DNA of 64,000 nt from Sutcliffiella horikoshii (GCF_020524325.1 NZ_JAIVKY010000001.1:156235-220234), one strand, 5' to 3'. Counted from the stretch's first letter, positions 43,273-52,341 are shown. Notes: a model not told the origin generated them from the sequence alone. A program made the numbers and translations.

Positions 43273-44526
43273 TTATTCTAAAAAATCCTTCTGAAAACTA
43301 GTCGTTATTTTAGCCTTTGAGCCCGCATCCGCAGTATTCTTATTCTTAATACCCCGTTTAATAATCCCCTTCCCAAATTTATCTTCTAGGTCTTGAAGGG
43401 TTTTATGCAAAGGTTCTTTTTTGGCATCTTCTTGAAATGTGAAAAGATCTAGCTGTTTAACGGACTCATCCTTTTCCACCAGTTCTTGAGCAGTTACACC
43501 CAACAAGCGGACAGGTTCCCCGTCCCAATGCTTCCTAAGTAAAAACATAGCAGCATCTTTAATATCCTTTTCACCTTCTATCGGATTAGAGAGCTTTCGA
43601 CTCCTTGTCACCGTATGATGAATACCGTATCTGATCATTAGCTGAATGTTATGACTGAGCACTGACTTTCTTTTCATTCTTGCACTAACGGAAGACGCGA
43701 GCTTCTCGATGGTCTTTTCTAACAACCGTTCATCGTCTGAATCCTTTGGTAAAGTAGTAGAGTTTCCTATACTTTTAAATTCAGAGACACTATCAGGATC
43801 CACTGGACGAGTATCAACACCGTTTGCTCGCTTTTTTAACCTCTCTCCATTAATACCAAGTAGATGTTTTAGTTGATAATCATTGCCTTTAGCCAAATCT
43901 CCAATTGTAGTGATATTGATCGTCTTCAATTTTTCGGCAGTTTTGGCCCCTACCCCATGCATTTCCCCCACATTCATAGGCCAAAGGATTTTCTCAATTT
44001 CTCTTTTTCTTAGGATAGTGATTCCCAGGGGCTTTTTCATATCCGATGCCATCTTCGCCAAGAATTTATTCGGCGCAATCCCAATGCTACATGGCAACAA
44101 AAGTTCCTTTTGTAATCTCAATTGAATTTCTTTTGCAATTTGTAGAGATGTTAAGGGTCCTGAATAATCTGTCACATCCATATAACCTTCATCAATGGAA
44201 ACCGGTTCAACTTGGTCTGTATACTCCCTTAACAAATCAAACATAGCTTGGGAACTTTTCCTGTACCTGTCAAAGTTAGGCTTTCGCACAATAAGCTGGG
44301 GACATTTCTGTCTTGCTTCCCATAAAGGCATCGTTGTTTTCACACCAAAGGCTCTCGCCTCATAACTACAAGTTACGATAATACCTTTTCGCTCTTCTAC
44401 ATTACCCGCAATTGCTACAGGTTTTCCTTTAAGTAAGGGGTCATAGGCCATTTCAACAGATGCGTAGAAACTATTCATATCTACATGAAAGATTACTCGA
44501 TGTCCTTTTGTGATTTTTCCATTCAT
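43273..44526 (-). CDS. dinB: DNA polymerase IV (DinB, PolY1)
   Basis: 417 residues. Y-family catalytic residues in FHVDMNSFYASVEMA and in PVSIDEGYMDVT, thumb helix-hairpin-helix in MHGVGAKTAEKLKTINI, and a beta-clamp motif QLDLFTF near residue 365. Error-prone translesion synthesis. It is 25 bp downstream of ohrR in the same direction and may be cotranscribed. ATG 44526 has AGGGTGAG 5 nt upstream. No LexA box was seen directly before it. Confidence 0.93.
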   Translation of the reverse strand: MNGKITKGHRVIFHVDMNSFYASVEMAYDPLLKGKPVAIAGNVEERKGIIVTCSYEARAFGVKTTMPLWEARQKCPQLIVRKPNFDRYRKSSQAMFDLLREYTDQVEPVSIDEGYMDVTDYSGPLTSLQIAKEIQLRLQKELLLPCSIGIAPNKFLAKMASDMKKPLGITILRKREIEKILWPMNVGEMHGVGAKTAEKLKTINITTIGDLAKGNDYQLKHLLGINGERLKKRANGVDTRPVDPDSVSEFKSIGNSTTLPKDSDDERLLEKTIEKLASSVSARMKRKSVLSHNIQLMIRYGIHHTVTRSRKLSNPIEGEKDIKDAAMFLLRKHWDGEPVRLLGVTAQELVEKDESVKQLDLFTFQEDAKKEPLHKTLQDLEDKFGKGIIKRGIKNKNTADAGSKAKITTSFQKDFLE

Positions 44527-44550
44527 ACAGCTCACCCTAAATTTCTTTGC

Positions 44551-44970
44551 TTATTTATCAACCAACTTTGTCAGAAGTTCACTTAATGCTTTTAATTCCT
44601 CCGTATTTAACGATACTCTTTCTAGGAATTTGTTTGGAATACACTCTACCTCTTTGTTTAAGTCTTTTCCTTTTTGGGTAAGAGTTATCACAACACTTCG
44701 TTCATCTTTTTTGGAGCGGCTTCTTGTAATTAATTGATTTGTTTCCATACGCTTTAACATTGGGGTTAAAGTACCAGAGTCCAGAATTAGCTTTTCACCT
44801 AACTTCTTCACAGAAATAGCATCCCTTTCCCACAGTACCAATAGAACGAGGTATTGAGAATAAGTTATGCCCAGCTCATCTAAATAAGCCCTATATAATT
44901 TCATCATTTTCTTTTCTGCGGAGTAGATTTTAAAACAAAGTTGATTATCTAATTTTAAGTTGCTTTCCAT
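44551..44970 (-). CDS. ohrR: OhrR-type MarR-family peroxide sensor
   Basis: 139 residues. The reactive Cys stands in the classic context LDNQLCFKIYSAEKKM (about residue 13), followed by YLDELGITYSQYLVLLVLWE and the winged helix with LDSGTLTPMLKRME. OhrR represses ohrA until the Cys is oxidised by organic hydroperoxide. ATG 44970 has an AAAGGAGA site; the longer frame is not supported. Divergent from ohrA. Confidence 0.93.
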   Translation of the reverse strand: MESNLKLDNQLCFKIYSAEKKMMKLYRAYLDELGITYSQYLVLLVLWERDAISVKKLGEKLILDSGTLTPMLKRMETNQLITRSRSKKDERSVVITLTQKGKDLNKEVECIPNKFLERVSLNTEELKALSELLTKLVDK

Positions 44971-45089
44971 ACATATATCTCCTTTAAATCTCAATAATAC
45001 TATTGTACAACTGACTTGCCTCATACACAAACTAGTTTTAAACAACTTATTAGTTGACTAAAAAAATTACGTACGATAAGATAGTGGAG

Positions 45090-45113
45090 AATTAAGTTTT
45101 GTACAATTTAATT
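45090..45113. promoter_or_regulatory. Predicted OhrR operator
   Basis: AATTAAGTT-TTGTACAA-TTTAATT, an AT-rich dyad centred on GTAC with the TACAATTTAATT half-site known for OhrR. It lies just before the ohrA ribosome binding site. Confidence 0.75.
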
Positions 45114-45141
45114 TTGAGCAATTTAAAAGGAGCGATTTGAC

Positions 45142-45564
45142 ATGGATGCATTATACACAGCGAAAGTAACAGCCTCAGGTGGTAGAGCTGGAAAAATCCA
45201 AAGTGAAGATGGGACGTTAGATCTTGCACTTGCAATGCCAAAATCATTAGGCGGAACAGAAAAAGAAGGCGCAACCAATCCAGAACAACTATTTGCTGCC
45301 GGGTATTCCGCTTGTTTTGACAGTGCACTAAACCTTGTTGCAAGACAAGCACGTCAGAAAATTGAATCAGAAGTAATTGCAGAGGTTTCTATAGGGAAAG
45401 ATACGGATGGCGGGTTTAAACTAGCTGTCGTGTTAAATGTCAGCATCAATGGGGTTACACAAGAGGAAGCAGAAGAGCTTGTTAAACAAGCACATAACGT
45501 GTGCCCATATTCTAAAGCTACACGAGGAAATATTGAAGTAGAACTAGTAACAAAAGCACAATAA
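45142..45564 (+). CDS. ohrA: Organic hydroperoxide resistance protein OhrA
   Basis: 140 residues of the OsmC/Ohr family. The two redox Cys are in AAGYSACFDSAL and NVCPYSKATRGN. It reduces organic hydroperoxides, using lipoyl or thiol donors. AAAGGAG lies 9 nt before ATG. Controlled by the divergent OhrR. Own terminator. Confidence 0.95.
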   Translation: MDALYTAKVTASGGRAGKIQSEDGTLDLALAMPKSLGGTEKEGATNPEQLFAAGYSACFDSALNLVARQARQKIESEVIAEVSIGKDTDGGFKLAVVLNVSINGVTQEEAEELVKQAHNVCPYSKATRGNIEVELVTKAQ

Positions 45565-45573
45565 TACCTAACA

Positions 45574-45610
45574 AGACCACCCGCTAATAATTGCAGGTGG
45601 TCTAATTTTT
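45574..45610. terminator. Terminator between ohrA and cheW
   Basis: AGACCACC / GGTGGTCT with a 14-nt loop, followed by TAATTTTTT; convergent genes. Confidence 0.85.
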
Positions 45611-45623
45611 TGATGATTAGAGA

Positions 45624-46091
45624 CTAAATAGTAGAAGCTTCTACCGCATCCTTGATATCGTGGACTTGTTCAAGGCCACCCACTAAGTTATTCGGATTAA
45701 TAATTGCAATCAATCGACTATCAAGATTGACCATCCCACTTATATACGGAGAAGATTGAAATGCCAACACATTTAAATCTTTTATGGCCTCTTTTTTTAC
45801 GTCCAAAATCTCTTTAGCGTCTTCCACTAATAATCCTACAGAAAATTCTGATGTTTGCACCACAATTAAACGGGTTTTATCGTTTACTACAACCGCGTCA
45901 GAAAATAATATTTGCTTCACGTCAAGAACTGGTATTAGTTGTCCCCTTACTTTCATTAGGCCTTTTAGATAAGCCTCCATTTCAGGTAAAGCTGTAACTG
46001 TTCCAAGCTTTTCAATGGACACTACATATTCTACTGGTATACCATACTCTTCTTCCTTTGCTTCAAAAATCACTAGTTTTTGGGATTCCAT
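45624..46091 (-). CDS. cheW: CheW-like chemotaxis coupling protein
   Basis: 155 residues, a single CheW domain: VIFEAKEEEYGIPVEYVVSI, then MKVRGQLIPVLDVKQIL and SPYISGMVNLDSRLIAIINP. It bridges chemoreceptors and CheA. Standing alone, away from the che/fla cluster, it may be a stand-alone coupling protein or a CheV-like adapter without its receiver domain. AGGAG precedes the ATG. Confidence 0.88.
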   Translation of the reverse strand: MESQKLVIFEAKEEEYGIPVEYVVSIEKLGTVTALPEMEAYLKGLMKVRGQLIPVLDVKQILFSDAVVVNDKTRLIVVQTSEFSVGLLVEDAKEILDVKKEAIKDLNVLAFQSSPYISGMVNLDSRLIAIINPNNLVGGLEQVHDIKDAVEASTI

Positions 46092-46140
46092 GACTTTTCT
46101 CCTATTCGACCTTTTTCTCTATTATAAAGCAAGGTATTAA

Positions 46141-46168
46141 AAAAAGCTTGGCAAATTCACCAAGCTTT
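46141..46168 (-). terminator. Terminator of yqjE
   Basis: AAGCTTGG / CCAAGCTT with an 8-nt loop, then T-run on the minus strand. Confidence 0.88.
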
Positions 46169-46174
46169 CCCATC

Positions 46175-47293
46175 TTATTTTGCTACTTCTTTCATGATGC
46201 TAACAACCAGTTCCGTTGTTTTAATCAATTCTTCAATTGGCATTCTTTCATTTGTTGTGTGGATTTCTTCGTAACCAACAGCAAGGTTGACTGTTGGAAC
46301 GCCAAATCCTGCGATAACATTGGCATCACTGCCTCCGCCGCTACGTTGTAGTTCAGGCGTTCTTCCGATTTCCGTGACCGCACGCTTTGCTACTTCCACC
46401 ACGTGATCGCCATCAGCAAATTTGAAGCCTGGGTACATAACGTCTACTGTTACTTCCGCACGGCCACCCATATCTGCTGCAACTGTTTCAAACGCATCCT
46501 TCATTTTTGCCACTTGAGTTTCCATTTTTTCAGGAACTAGAGAACGAGCCTCTGCTAAAATATCGACACGGTCACAGACGATATTTGTTGGACCGCCACC
46601 TTCGAAACGTCCGATATTTGCAGTCGTTTCTTCATCAATTCGGCCTAAAGGCATTTTTGCAATGGATTTTGCTGCAATCGTAATCGCAGAAATTCCTTTT
46701 TCTGGTGCAACTCCAGCATGAGCCGTCTTTCCGTAAATCGTTGCTTTAACTTTTGCTTGTGTTGGGGCTGCCACTATGATGTTTCCAACTGTCCCGTCAC
46801 TATCAAGGGCAAAACCGAATTTAGCCGTTACTAAAGCTGGATCTAGAGCTTTTGCTCCTACAAGACCAGATTCTTCACCAACCGTGATGACGAACTCGAT
46901 TTTTCCGTGCTCAATGTTATTTTCTTTTAATACTTTTACCGCTTCAAGCATGGCAGCAAGACCTGCTTTATCATCTGCTCCAAGGATAGTCGTACCGTCA
47001 GTCACGATGTAACCGTCTTTAATAGATGGTTTTATTCCCTTACCAGGAACCACTGTGTCCATATGGGAAGTGAAATAGATGGTATCCACACCATCTTTTG
47101 TGCCTTCAAGTGTACAGATCAGGTTACCTGCACCATGTCCCGTTTCATTCATGGTATCATCTTCTACTACTTGGACACCAAGAGCAGAAAATTTTTCTTT
47201 TAATACTTTGCAAATTTCTGCTTCAAATTTCGTTTCTGAGTCTACCTGTACAAGCTCTAAAAATTCTTCAACAAGTCTGTCTCTGTTAATCAT
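46175..47293 (-). CDS. yqjE: M20-family peptidase T-like protein YqjE
   Basis: 372 residues. Metal and catalytic motifs of M20: FTSHMDTVVPG, ILGADDKAGLAAM, VITVGEESGLVGAKAL and the C-terminal metal His in EEIHTTNERMPI. Similar to tripeptidase T and B. subtilis YqjE, a putative aminopeptidase/deacylase; cytosolic. It follows yqjD by 130 bp with a terminator between. Confidence 0.9.
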   Translation of the reverse strand: MINRDRLVEEFLELVQVDSETKFEAEICKVLKEKFSALGVQVVEDDTMNETGHGAGNLICTLEGTKDGVDTIYFTSHMDTVVPGKGIKPSIKDGYIVTDGTTILGADDKAGLAAMLEAVKVLKENNIEHGKIEFVITVGEESGLVGAKALDPALVTAKFGFALDSDGTVGNIIVAAPTQAKVKATIYGKTAHAGVAPEKGISAITIAAKSIAKMPLGRIDEETTANIGRFEGGGPTNIVCDRVDILAEARSLVPEKMETQVAKMKDAFETVAADMGGRAEVTVDVMYPGFKFADGDHVVEVAKRAVTEIGRTPELQRSGGGSDANVIAGFGVPTVNLAVGYEEIHTTNERMPIEELIKTTELVVSIMKEVAK

Positions 47294-47380
47294 ATGTATG
47301 TTCCTCCTACTACTTTTTGAATCCCATCCTATTATAACCTATTCATGAGATTTTTTCCTTGCTTGAGCATACACCAATAA

Positions 47381-47412
47381 AAAAGATAGCAGGGTTTTTC
47401 CACCTACTATCT
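47381..47412 (-). terminator. Terminator of the mce-yqjD operon
   Basis: AGATAGTAGG pairs with CCTGCTATCT (one wobble) on the minus strand, then T4 and more T. Confidence 0.85.
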
Positions 47413-47423
47413 CTCGTCATCAA

Positions 47424-48977
47424 TTAAAGTGGGATATTCCCGTGTTTTTTATATGGTCTTGTTTCCTTTTTATTGCGAAGCATTTCTAGTGATTGTATCA
47501 ATTTGATCCTTGTCTCTCTTGGATCAATCACGTCATCTACCATTCCTTGGCTTGCGGCGACATATGGGTTAGCAAACTTTTCACGATACTCTTCAATCTT
47601 CTGTGCGCGTGTCTCTTCGGGATTATCGCTCTCATTGATTTCACGGGCAAAGATGATGTTTGCAGCTCCTTGAGGGCCCATAACTGCAATTTCCGCATTC
47701 GGCCATGCAAATACAAGATCTGCACCAATGGATTTACTATTTAGGGCTACATATGCTCCACCATATGCTTTACGCAAAATCACGGTCAACTTAGGCACAG
47801 TCGCTTCCGAGTAAGCGTAAAGGATCTTGGCACCATGACGGATGATTCCGCCGTGCTCTTGTTTAACACCTGGGAAGAATCCAGTAACATCCTCAAACGT
47901 AATCAACGGAATATTGAAGGAGTCACAGAATCGAATAAATCTGGATGCTTTATCAGATGAATCGATGTCAAGACCGCCTGCCATCACTTTTGGCTGGTTA
48001 CAAACTAGTCCTACGACCTCTCCCTTCAGCCTTGCCAATCCAACTACGATATTTTTGGCAAAATCTTTATGAACTTCCATGAACGACCCTTCATCCACCA
48101 CTTGGTTGATGACAATTCGAACATCATAAGGTCTGATTGCATCAAACGGGATAGCATCCGCTAAATCAGGACGATAGTCATCACCTTGTTCGCAAGATAT
48201 CCTTTCGGGCTTTTCTTCATTGTTTTGTGGAAGATAACTTAGCAAGTTTCGAACCTGTGCCAGTACTTCTTCCTCTGAAGAACTAGAGAAGTGAGCATTA
48301 CCGCTTATCGCGTTATGTACTTTTGCACCACCGAGTCCTTCTGAACTGATTTTCTCTCCTGTTACCGTTTCAATTACCTTTGGTCCCGTGATAAACATTT
48401 GACTCGTCTTTTCCACCATGAATACGAAATCAGTAATTGCCGGAGAGTAAACGGCACCGCCTGCACATGGTCCCATAATTACCGATATCTGTGGAATCAC
48501 TCCAGAATAGATAGAGTTTCTGTAAAAGATATGACCGTATCCATCTAATGAAAGAACACCTTCCTGGATACGCGCCCCCCCAGAATCATTCAAGCCGACA
48601 ATAGGTGCACCATTTTTCGCTGCCATGTCCATGACATTGGCGATTTTCTTTGCATGCATTTCTCCTAAGGCTCCACCAAATACAGTGAAGTCTTGTGAAA
48701 ATAGATAGATTGGTTTTCCGTTCACTTTCCCGTAACCCGTGACAACCCCATCTCCAGGACCTTTTTTCCCCTGCAGCCCGAAGTCATTGCATCGGTGTTC
48801 GATGAATGGATTAAGTTCTACAAATGTCCCTTCATCCACCAGAAGTTCGATTCGCTCTCTTGCAGTCAATTTCCCTTTTTCATGCTGCTTGTCTATGCGA
48901 TCGTCTCCACCGCCAAGTTCTACTTCGCGACGTTTGTCATAAAGCTCGTTTATTTTTTCATAGATATCAATTGTCAT
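47424..48977 (-). CDS. yqjD: Acyl-CoA carboxylase carboxyltransferase subunit YqjD
   Basis: 517 residues, the full length of propionyl-CoA carboxylase beta subunits. Motifs: GKLTARERIELLVDEG, GGARIQEGVLSLDGYG, MGPCAGGAVYSPAITDF, and GGYV-type C-terminal half with LRKAYGGAYVALNSK. It transfers carboxyl from biotin to an acyl-CoA. Together with the epimerase gene it suggests propionyl-CoA/methylmalonyl-CoA metabolism, though no alpha (biotin) subunit lies here. Overlaps mce by 11 nt. Confidence 0.93.
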   Translation of the reverse strand: MTIDIYEKINELYDKRREVELGGGDDRIDKQHEKGKLTARERIELLVDEGTFVELNPFIEHRCNDFGLQGKKGPGDGVVTGYGKVNGKPIYLFSQDFTVFGGALGEMHAKKIANVMDMAAKNGAPIVGLNDSGGARIQEGVLSLDGYGHIFYRNSIYSGVIPQISVIMGPCAGGAVYSPAITDFVFMVEKTSQMFITGPKVIETVTGEKISSEGLGGAKVHNAISGNAHFSSSSEEEVLAQVRNLLSYLPQNNEEKPERISCEQGDDYRPDLADAIPFDAIRPYDVRIVINQVVDEGSFMEVHKDFAKNIVVGLARLKGEVVGLVCNQPKVMAGGLDIDSSDKASRFIRFCDSFNIPLITFEDVTGFFPGVKQEHGGIIRHGAKILYAYSEATVPKLTVILRKAYGGAYVALNSKSIGADLVFAWPNAEIAVMGPQGAANIIFAREINESDNPEETRAQKIEEYREKFANPYVAASQGMVDDVIDPRETRIKLIQSLEMLRNKKETRPYKKHGNIPL

Positions 48978-49386
48978 GCTGTTTCGCCGCCTTTTCGCAG
49001 AATTCTACTAGTACGCCATTACTTGCTTTAGGGTGCATGAAAGCAATATTCGCTCCTCCTGCCCCGATTCGGGATTGCTTGTCAATCATCGGGATTCCCT
49101 TTTCAATCATTTCTTGAATTCTATCTTCTATTGATTCTACACTTAAGGCTACATGGTGAATGCCTTCCCCACGCTTTTCGATAAATTTGGCAACCGGACT
49201 ATCTGGAGAAGTAGGTTCCAATAATTCCAGCTTACAATTCCCGGCATCGATGAATGCCACTCTTACCATTTGCTCCGCTACATGTTCAACAGATTTAAAA
49301 GTCAACCCCAAAGCCTCTGTATAAAATGGAAGCGCTGTCTCGATTGAGTTTACAGCAATCCCAATATGATTTACATTTTTAATCAT
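48967..49386 (-). CDS. mce: Methylmalonyl-CoA epimerase (YqjC)
   Basis: 139 residues of the vicinal-oxygen-chelate fold. Metal ligands: His in VNHIGIAV, Glu in CKLELLEP, His in GIHHVALSV and Glu in GVLVEFCE. It interconverts R- and S-methylmalonyl-CoA. The stop overlaps the yqjD start, and the pair is conserved as yqjC-yqjD in B. subtilis. Confidence 0.92.
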   Translation of the reverse strand: MIKNVNHIGIAVNSIETALPFYTEALGLTFKSVEHVAEQMVRVAFIDAGNCKLELLEPTSPDSPVAKFIEKRGEGIHHVALSVESIEDRIQEMIEKGIPMIDKQSRIGAGGANIAFMHPKASNGVLVEFCEKAAKQHDN

Positions 49387-49546
49387 GCCAATCCCCCCTT
49401 GTTGTATGTCCCCTAACTATGACTCTATAACATTTCGACTTTTTGTGCAAAATTCCTTCCTTTTTCGTCTAGAAACCTAACTTGAGAAAGAATTGAAATC
49501 CATGTAAAATAGGGATAGTAGAATAAATGGGGAGTGAATAACTCAA

Positions 49547-49642
49547 ATGATGAACCGCAAATTCCAAAAGGTTGTCGTCTATTTAATGATTGGCGTCATG
49601 CTTATTACGACACTATTAGCTGGAGCTTCCATGTTTTTTTAA
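49547..49642 (+). CDS. prli42: Prli42-like stressosome-associated miniprotein
   Basis: 31 residues: a basic start MMNRKFQKVVVYLM, then a membrane helix ending LAGASMFF. Length, basic-hydrophobic layout and text match Prli42, the Listeria membrane peptide that tethers the stressosome; close relatives occur throughout Bacillales. A GGGGAGTG site lies 9-12 nt upstream of two adjacent ATGs, and a strong terminator follows 14 bp after the stop. In B. subtilis-type genomes it is found near this locus. Confidence 0.88.
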   Translation: MMNRKFQKVVVYLMIGVMLITTLLAGASMFF

Positions 49643-49655
49643 TAGATTAACAGAC

Positions 49656-49690
49656 AAAAACGAGCCAGAGATACTTGGCTCGTTTTTTTT
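49656..49690 (+). terminator. Terminator of prli42
   Basis: AAACGAGCCA pairs with TGGCTCGTTT, 8-nt loop, T8. It also overlaps the end region of the convergent DUF4181 gene. Confidence 0.92.
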
Positions 49691-49693
49691 TGA

Positions 49694-50059
49694 TTAGCTG
49701 TAGAGCTTTATAAGGTCGTCAATATTGAACAAGAAAACAACAAATACAACATTCATAAGCAGTGTAATGAAGAATTCTTTTGATTCCTTTATATAAATAT
49801 ATTGGATAATTGCCTGAAAGCTGAATAGAACTGTAAAAAAGAGAATAAAGAGATGCTTCATTTGAAGGACACCTGTTTCAATAACGGCCGGATACAAAAT
49901 GAAAATTAAAATGGCACAAATAATTCTTCCGATCAAATCAATTTTCTTTCCTTTTGGATCTGTTAGCTTAACACGCTTTATTCCAAGTAACTTTCTTACT
50001 GCCACATCAATAAAAACCAGTGCCACTGCAATCGTTAGCATTATCCACACAAAAGTCAT
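49694..50059 (-). CDS. DUF4181-like membrane protein
   Basis: 121 residues with four hydrophobic helices (near 3-22, 45-62, 68-88 and 97-113) and the pattern VRKLLGIKRVKLTDPKGKKID in the first loop, resembling DUF4181 proteins of Bacillus. Function unknown. Located 15 bp after the next membrane protein gene in the same direction, so the two form an operon. Confidence 0.65.
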   Translation of the reverse strand: MTFVWIMLTIAVALVFIDVAVRKLLGIKRVKLTDPKGKKIDLIGRIICAILIFILYPAVIETGVLQMKHLFILFFTVLFSFQAIIQYIYIKESKEFFITLLMNVVFVVFLFNIDDLIKLYS

Positions 50060-50074
50060 TCAAGCACTCCTCCC

Positions 50075-50608
50075 CTATAATACTTTACGAAATTCTGCAA
50101 TCAGTACCAACATAACAATTTCCATGATGAGTAAGAAAATAACTGCAATAATCAATAAGAATCCTAGCATCTCTCCTAGCGGAAATCCTACTAAAGCAAA
50201 AATACTAAGACCTACATACAACATCAGCCTGGTCCTAGCCTTTTGTGATACTTCAAATTGTCCTTTGCTTTCAGCTACCTTAATCAGCCTGCTGATAATA
50301 AGATACATCAAGATTAAGTGCAACACTCCAAGCCCTGTATAATAAAGAGAGTTCAAAAAATAGTCCCCATTGTAACTCATTGGATCTGCACCGTTGGCTT
50401 TCGGTATGAAGAAAGCGGGAAAAGATATGAATGCAATAGCAACCGCCCAATTTCGCTCCCTCTCAAAATCAAGTTGCATCAACCCATATGCAATCATGGC
50501 ATAGCCAACAAAATCTGGAATGATATCTACATACTCAATGTTTATGTCAATTAGCACAAAAAGAAATCCCCATAATATTTTTGTAAGACCTCTATAAGTA
50601 TCGTGCAT
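50075..50608 (-). CDS. Membrane protein of unknown function
   Basis: 177 residues, five to six membrane helices, opening MHDTYRGLTKILWGFLFVLIDI with IIPDFVGYAMIAYGL. I do not recognise the family with certainty; such proteins are common in Bacillus. ATG 50608 stands 6 nt after GGGGGG; the in-frame start at 50623 is less likely. Cotranscribed with the DUF4181 gene. Confidence 0.75.
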   Translation of the reverse strand: MHDTYRGLTKILWGFLFVLIDINIEYVDIIPDFVGYAMIAYGLMQLDFERERNWAVAIAFISFPAFFIPKANGADPMSYNGDYFLNSLYYTGLGVLHLILMYLIISRLIKVAESKGQFEVSQKARTRLMLYVGLSIFALVGFPLGEMLGFLLIIAVIFLLIMEIVMLVLIAEFRKVL

Positions 50609-50716
50609 GTTATCCCCCCTCAACTGTATTCAGTAATTATACGTTTGATTTTACAGAAAGTTTCAAGTACAAAAGAAAAAACCGAACTAATAGTCCGGTT
50701 TAGTAATTCTAATTCC

Positions 50717-51223
50717 CTACTCCAATACACCCTTTTCTCTCCCAAGCTCCTCAAAAGATTTGCCTGTCTTCACGATCCAAATTTTAGTTCCCACAGGCAC
50801 TCTGTCGAATAATGCTTCCACATTCTTATTTTCCAAACGAATGCAACCTTGTGTCACATATCCCCCGATGGAATAGGGATTGTTTGTCCCGTGAACACCA
50901 TAGGTCCTTCCATCAGTATCTTGTGCGTCAAAACCAATCCACCTTGTTCCTAGCGGATTTTTCGGATCGCCGCCAGCGATGTCTTTTTTACGATAGTATG
51001 GGTTAATTGCTTTTACCGTAATAGTAAACTCACCCTCAGGTGTAAGTTCTTTCGATTTTCCCGTGGCTACAGTATGGACCTCTTTCAATTCTTCTCCTTG
51101 AAAGTAAGCAAGTTGATTTGTTTGTTTATTAACAATAATATATGGATCGCCTGGAAGAGGATTTGGTCCAAGCGGCCAGAGTGGTGATGTTACCAATGCG
51201 AAGATTATTGTAAAAATGAACAC
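50717..51223 (-). CDS. yqjB: L,D-transpeptidase YqjB
   Basis: 168 residues. A signal anchor (~1-18) precedes a YkuD domain: YIIVNKQTNQLAYFQGEE at its start, and the active site HGTNNPYSIGGYVTQGCIRL with the catalytic Cys. It forms or modifies 3-3 cross-links or attaches groups in peptidoglycan. Start is GTG at 51223, with AGGTGG ~8 nt upstream; both lie in the 3' part of the yqjA terminator hairpin, so translation and termination may compete. Named from family and position next to yqjA. Confidence 0.85.
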   Translation of the reverse strand: MFIFTIIFALVTSPLWPLGPNPLPGDPYIIVNKQTNQLAYFQGEELKEVHTVATGKSKELTPEGEFTITVKAINPYYRKKDIAGGDPKNPLGTRWIGFDAQDTDGRTYGVHGTNNPYSIGGYVTQGCIRLENKNVEALFDRVPVGTKIWIVKTGKSFEELGREKGVLE

Positions 51224-51272
51224 CTTTCATCCACCTGCCTTTTAGGTATAGTGTGGTTGAAAGGTGTTCATT
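51211..51272 (-). terminator. Terminator of yqjA that contains the yqjB start
   Basis: On the minus strand AATGAACACCTTTCA pairs perfectly with TGAAAGGTGTTCATT (15 bp), inner CCAC/GTGG adds to it, and T5 follows. It begins 9 nt after the yqjA stop. The GTG start of yqjB is inside the 3' arm. Confidence 0.85.
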
Positions 51273-51280
51273 CCATTCGT

Positions 51281-52246
51281 TTACTTCGTAGTTTCCAAAC
51301 CGATAAAATCGCTTTTAAGTATAAGGTATTGTTCAAATTCTTTTAAGAGATGACGAAGTCCCGCTCTTGTCTCAAACTCCTCACGGCTTTCAGGTAGCGG
51401 CATCTCTTGAAATGCTTCGTGCATATCGCGCAAGCGCTGTAAGAAAAGATAAGCCGTATTGCCTGCATGAATGGCATGTTCAAGGTCCTCTATGAAATCT
51501 GCTACCATATGTGCTTGCTCCACATTATGTTCAATTGAAGCCACTATAGGAAGCATCCTCTCCATGACATCCAACTGTTTTTCTCTCATTTTAAAGTAAA
51601 AATAATGATGATTTTCCTCCCGTCTGAAGTGATTTTCCACATCACGGAATGCCAAACTTTTCGCTTCTTTTAATATCTTATTTGTCTCTGGAATCTCTTG
51701 GCCATCCCAACCGCGGTCTCCGTGGCGGAGAAAATAGGCTATTTCGGAAAACACCTTATGAAAGTTTTCTTCCACCTGTAACTGGTAGCTTTTCAATTCC
51801 TTCTCTACACTCGGCATATAGGTGTTCATTATAAGTGCTACACCAATTCCAATTGAGATGATGCTTAACTCATTGACTACTAGCCCTATTGAGTATGCTT
51901 CAACTGAATAGACGTGAAGAAGGATAACCGAACTCGTTGCTATTCCCTCTGTTATCTTAAGCATAACAGTTACAGGTATAAAAAATAGCAACAGCAACGC
52001 TATGGAGACCGGATTGTACCCTAAAAGCTCAAAGAACACGAAGCCAAATAAAAGGCTTAAGGAGCATGCGATAAAGCGCGCAGTTGCCACTTTCCATGAC
52101 TTCCTTACTGTATTTTGAATACAGAGTATTGCAATGATCCCGGCGGATGCGTAAAAGTCCAGCTCTAATAACTGAGCGATACTAATTGCAATCCCTGTAC
52201 CGAGGGCCGTCTTTGCTGTCCGGTATCCAATTTTAAATTTTCTCAT
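51281..52246 (-). CDS. yqjA: YqjA-like aromatic acid exporter family protein (DUF939)
   Basis: 321 residues. The N-terminal half carries five or six membrane helices, opening KIGYRTAKTALGTGIAISIAQ, the mark of the DUF939/FUSC-like group; the C-terminal half (~155-321) is a helical cytoplasmic domain. The family is related to aromatic acid efflux proteins; substrate not shown. Same size and position as B. subtilis yqjA, next to the art operon. Confidence 0.9.
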   Translation of the reverse strand: MRKFKIGYRTAKTALGTGIAISIAQLLELDFYASAGIIAILCIQNTVRKSWKVATARFIACSLSLLFGFVFFELLGYNPVSIALLLLFFIPVTVMLKITEGIATSSVILLHVYSVEAYSIGLVVNELSIISIGIGVALIMNTYMPSVEKELKSYQLQVEENFHKVFSEIAYFLRHGDRGWDGQEIPETNKILKEAKSLAFRDVENHFRREENHHYFYFKMREKQLDVMERMLPIVASIEHNVEQAHMVADFIEDLEHAIHAGNTAYLFLQRLRDMHEAFQEMPLPESREEFETRAGLRHLLKEFEQYLILKSDFIGLETTK

Positions 52247-52341
52247 ACATAAAACTCTCCCGACTTTCGTTTGTTCAATAAATCACATAGTACTACTATA
52301 CATGAAAAATGTGGGGAGTTGTTTACTTAATTTTTGGGCTA

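Noticed and set aside
44526..44560. LexA box directly before dinB
   Set aside because: No GAAC-N4-GTTC found; the gene follows ohrR closely.
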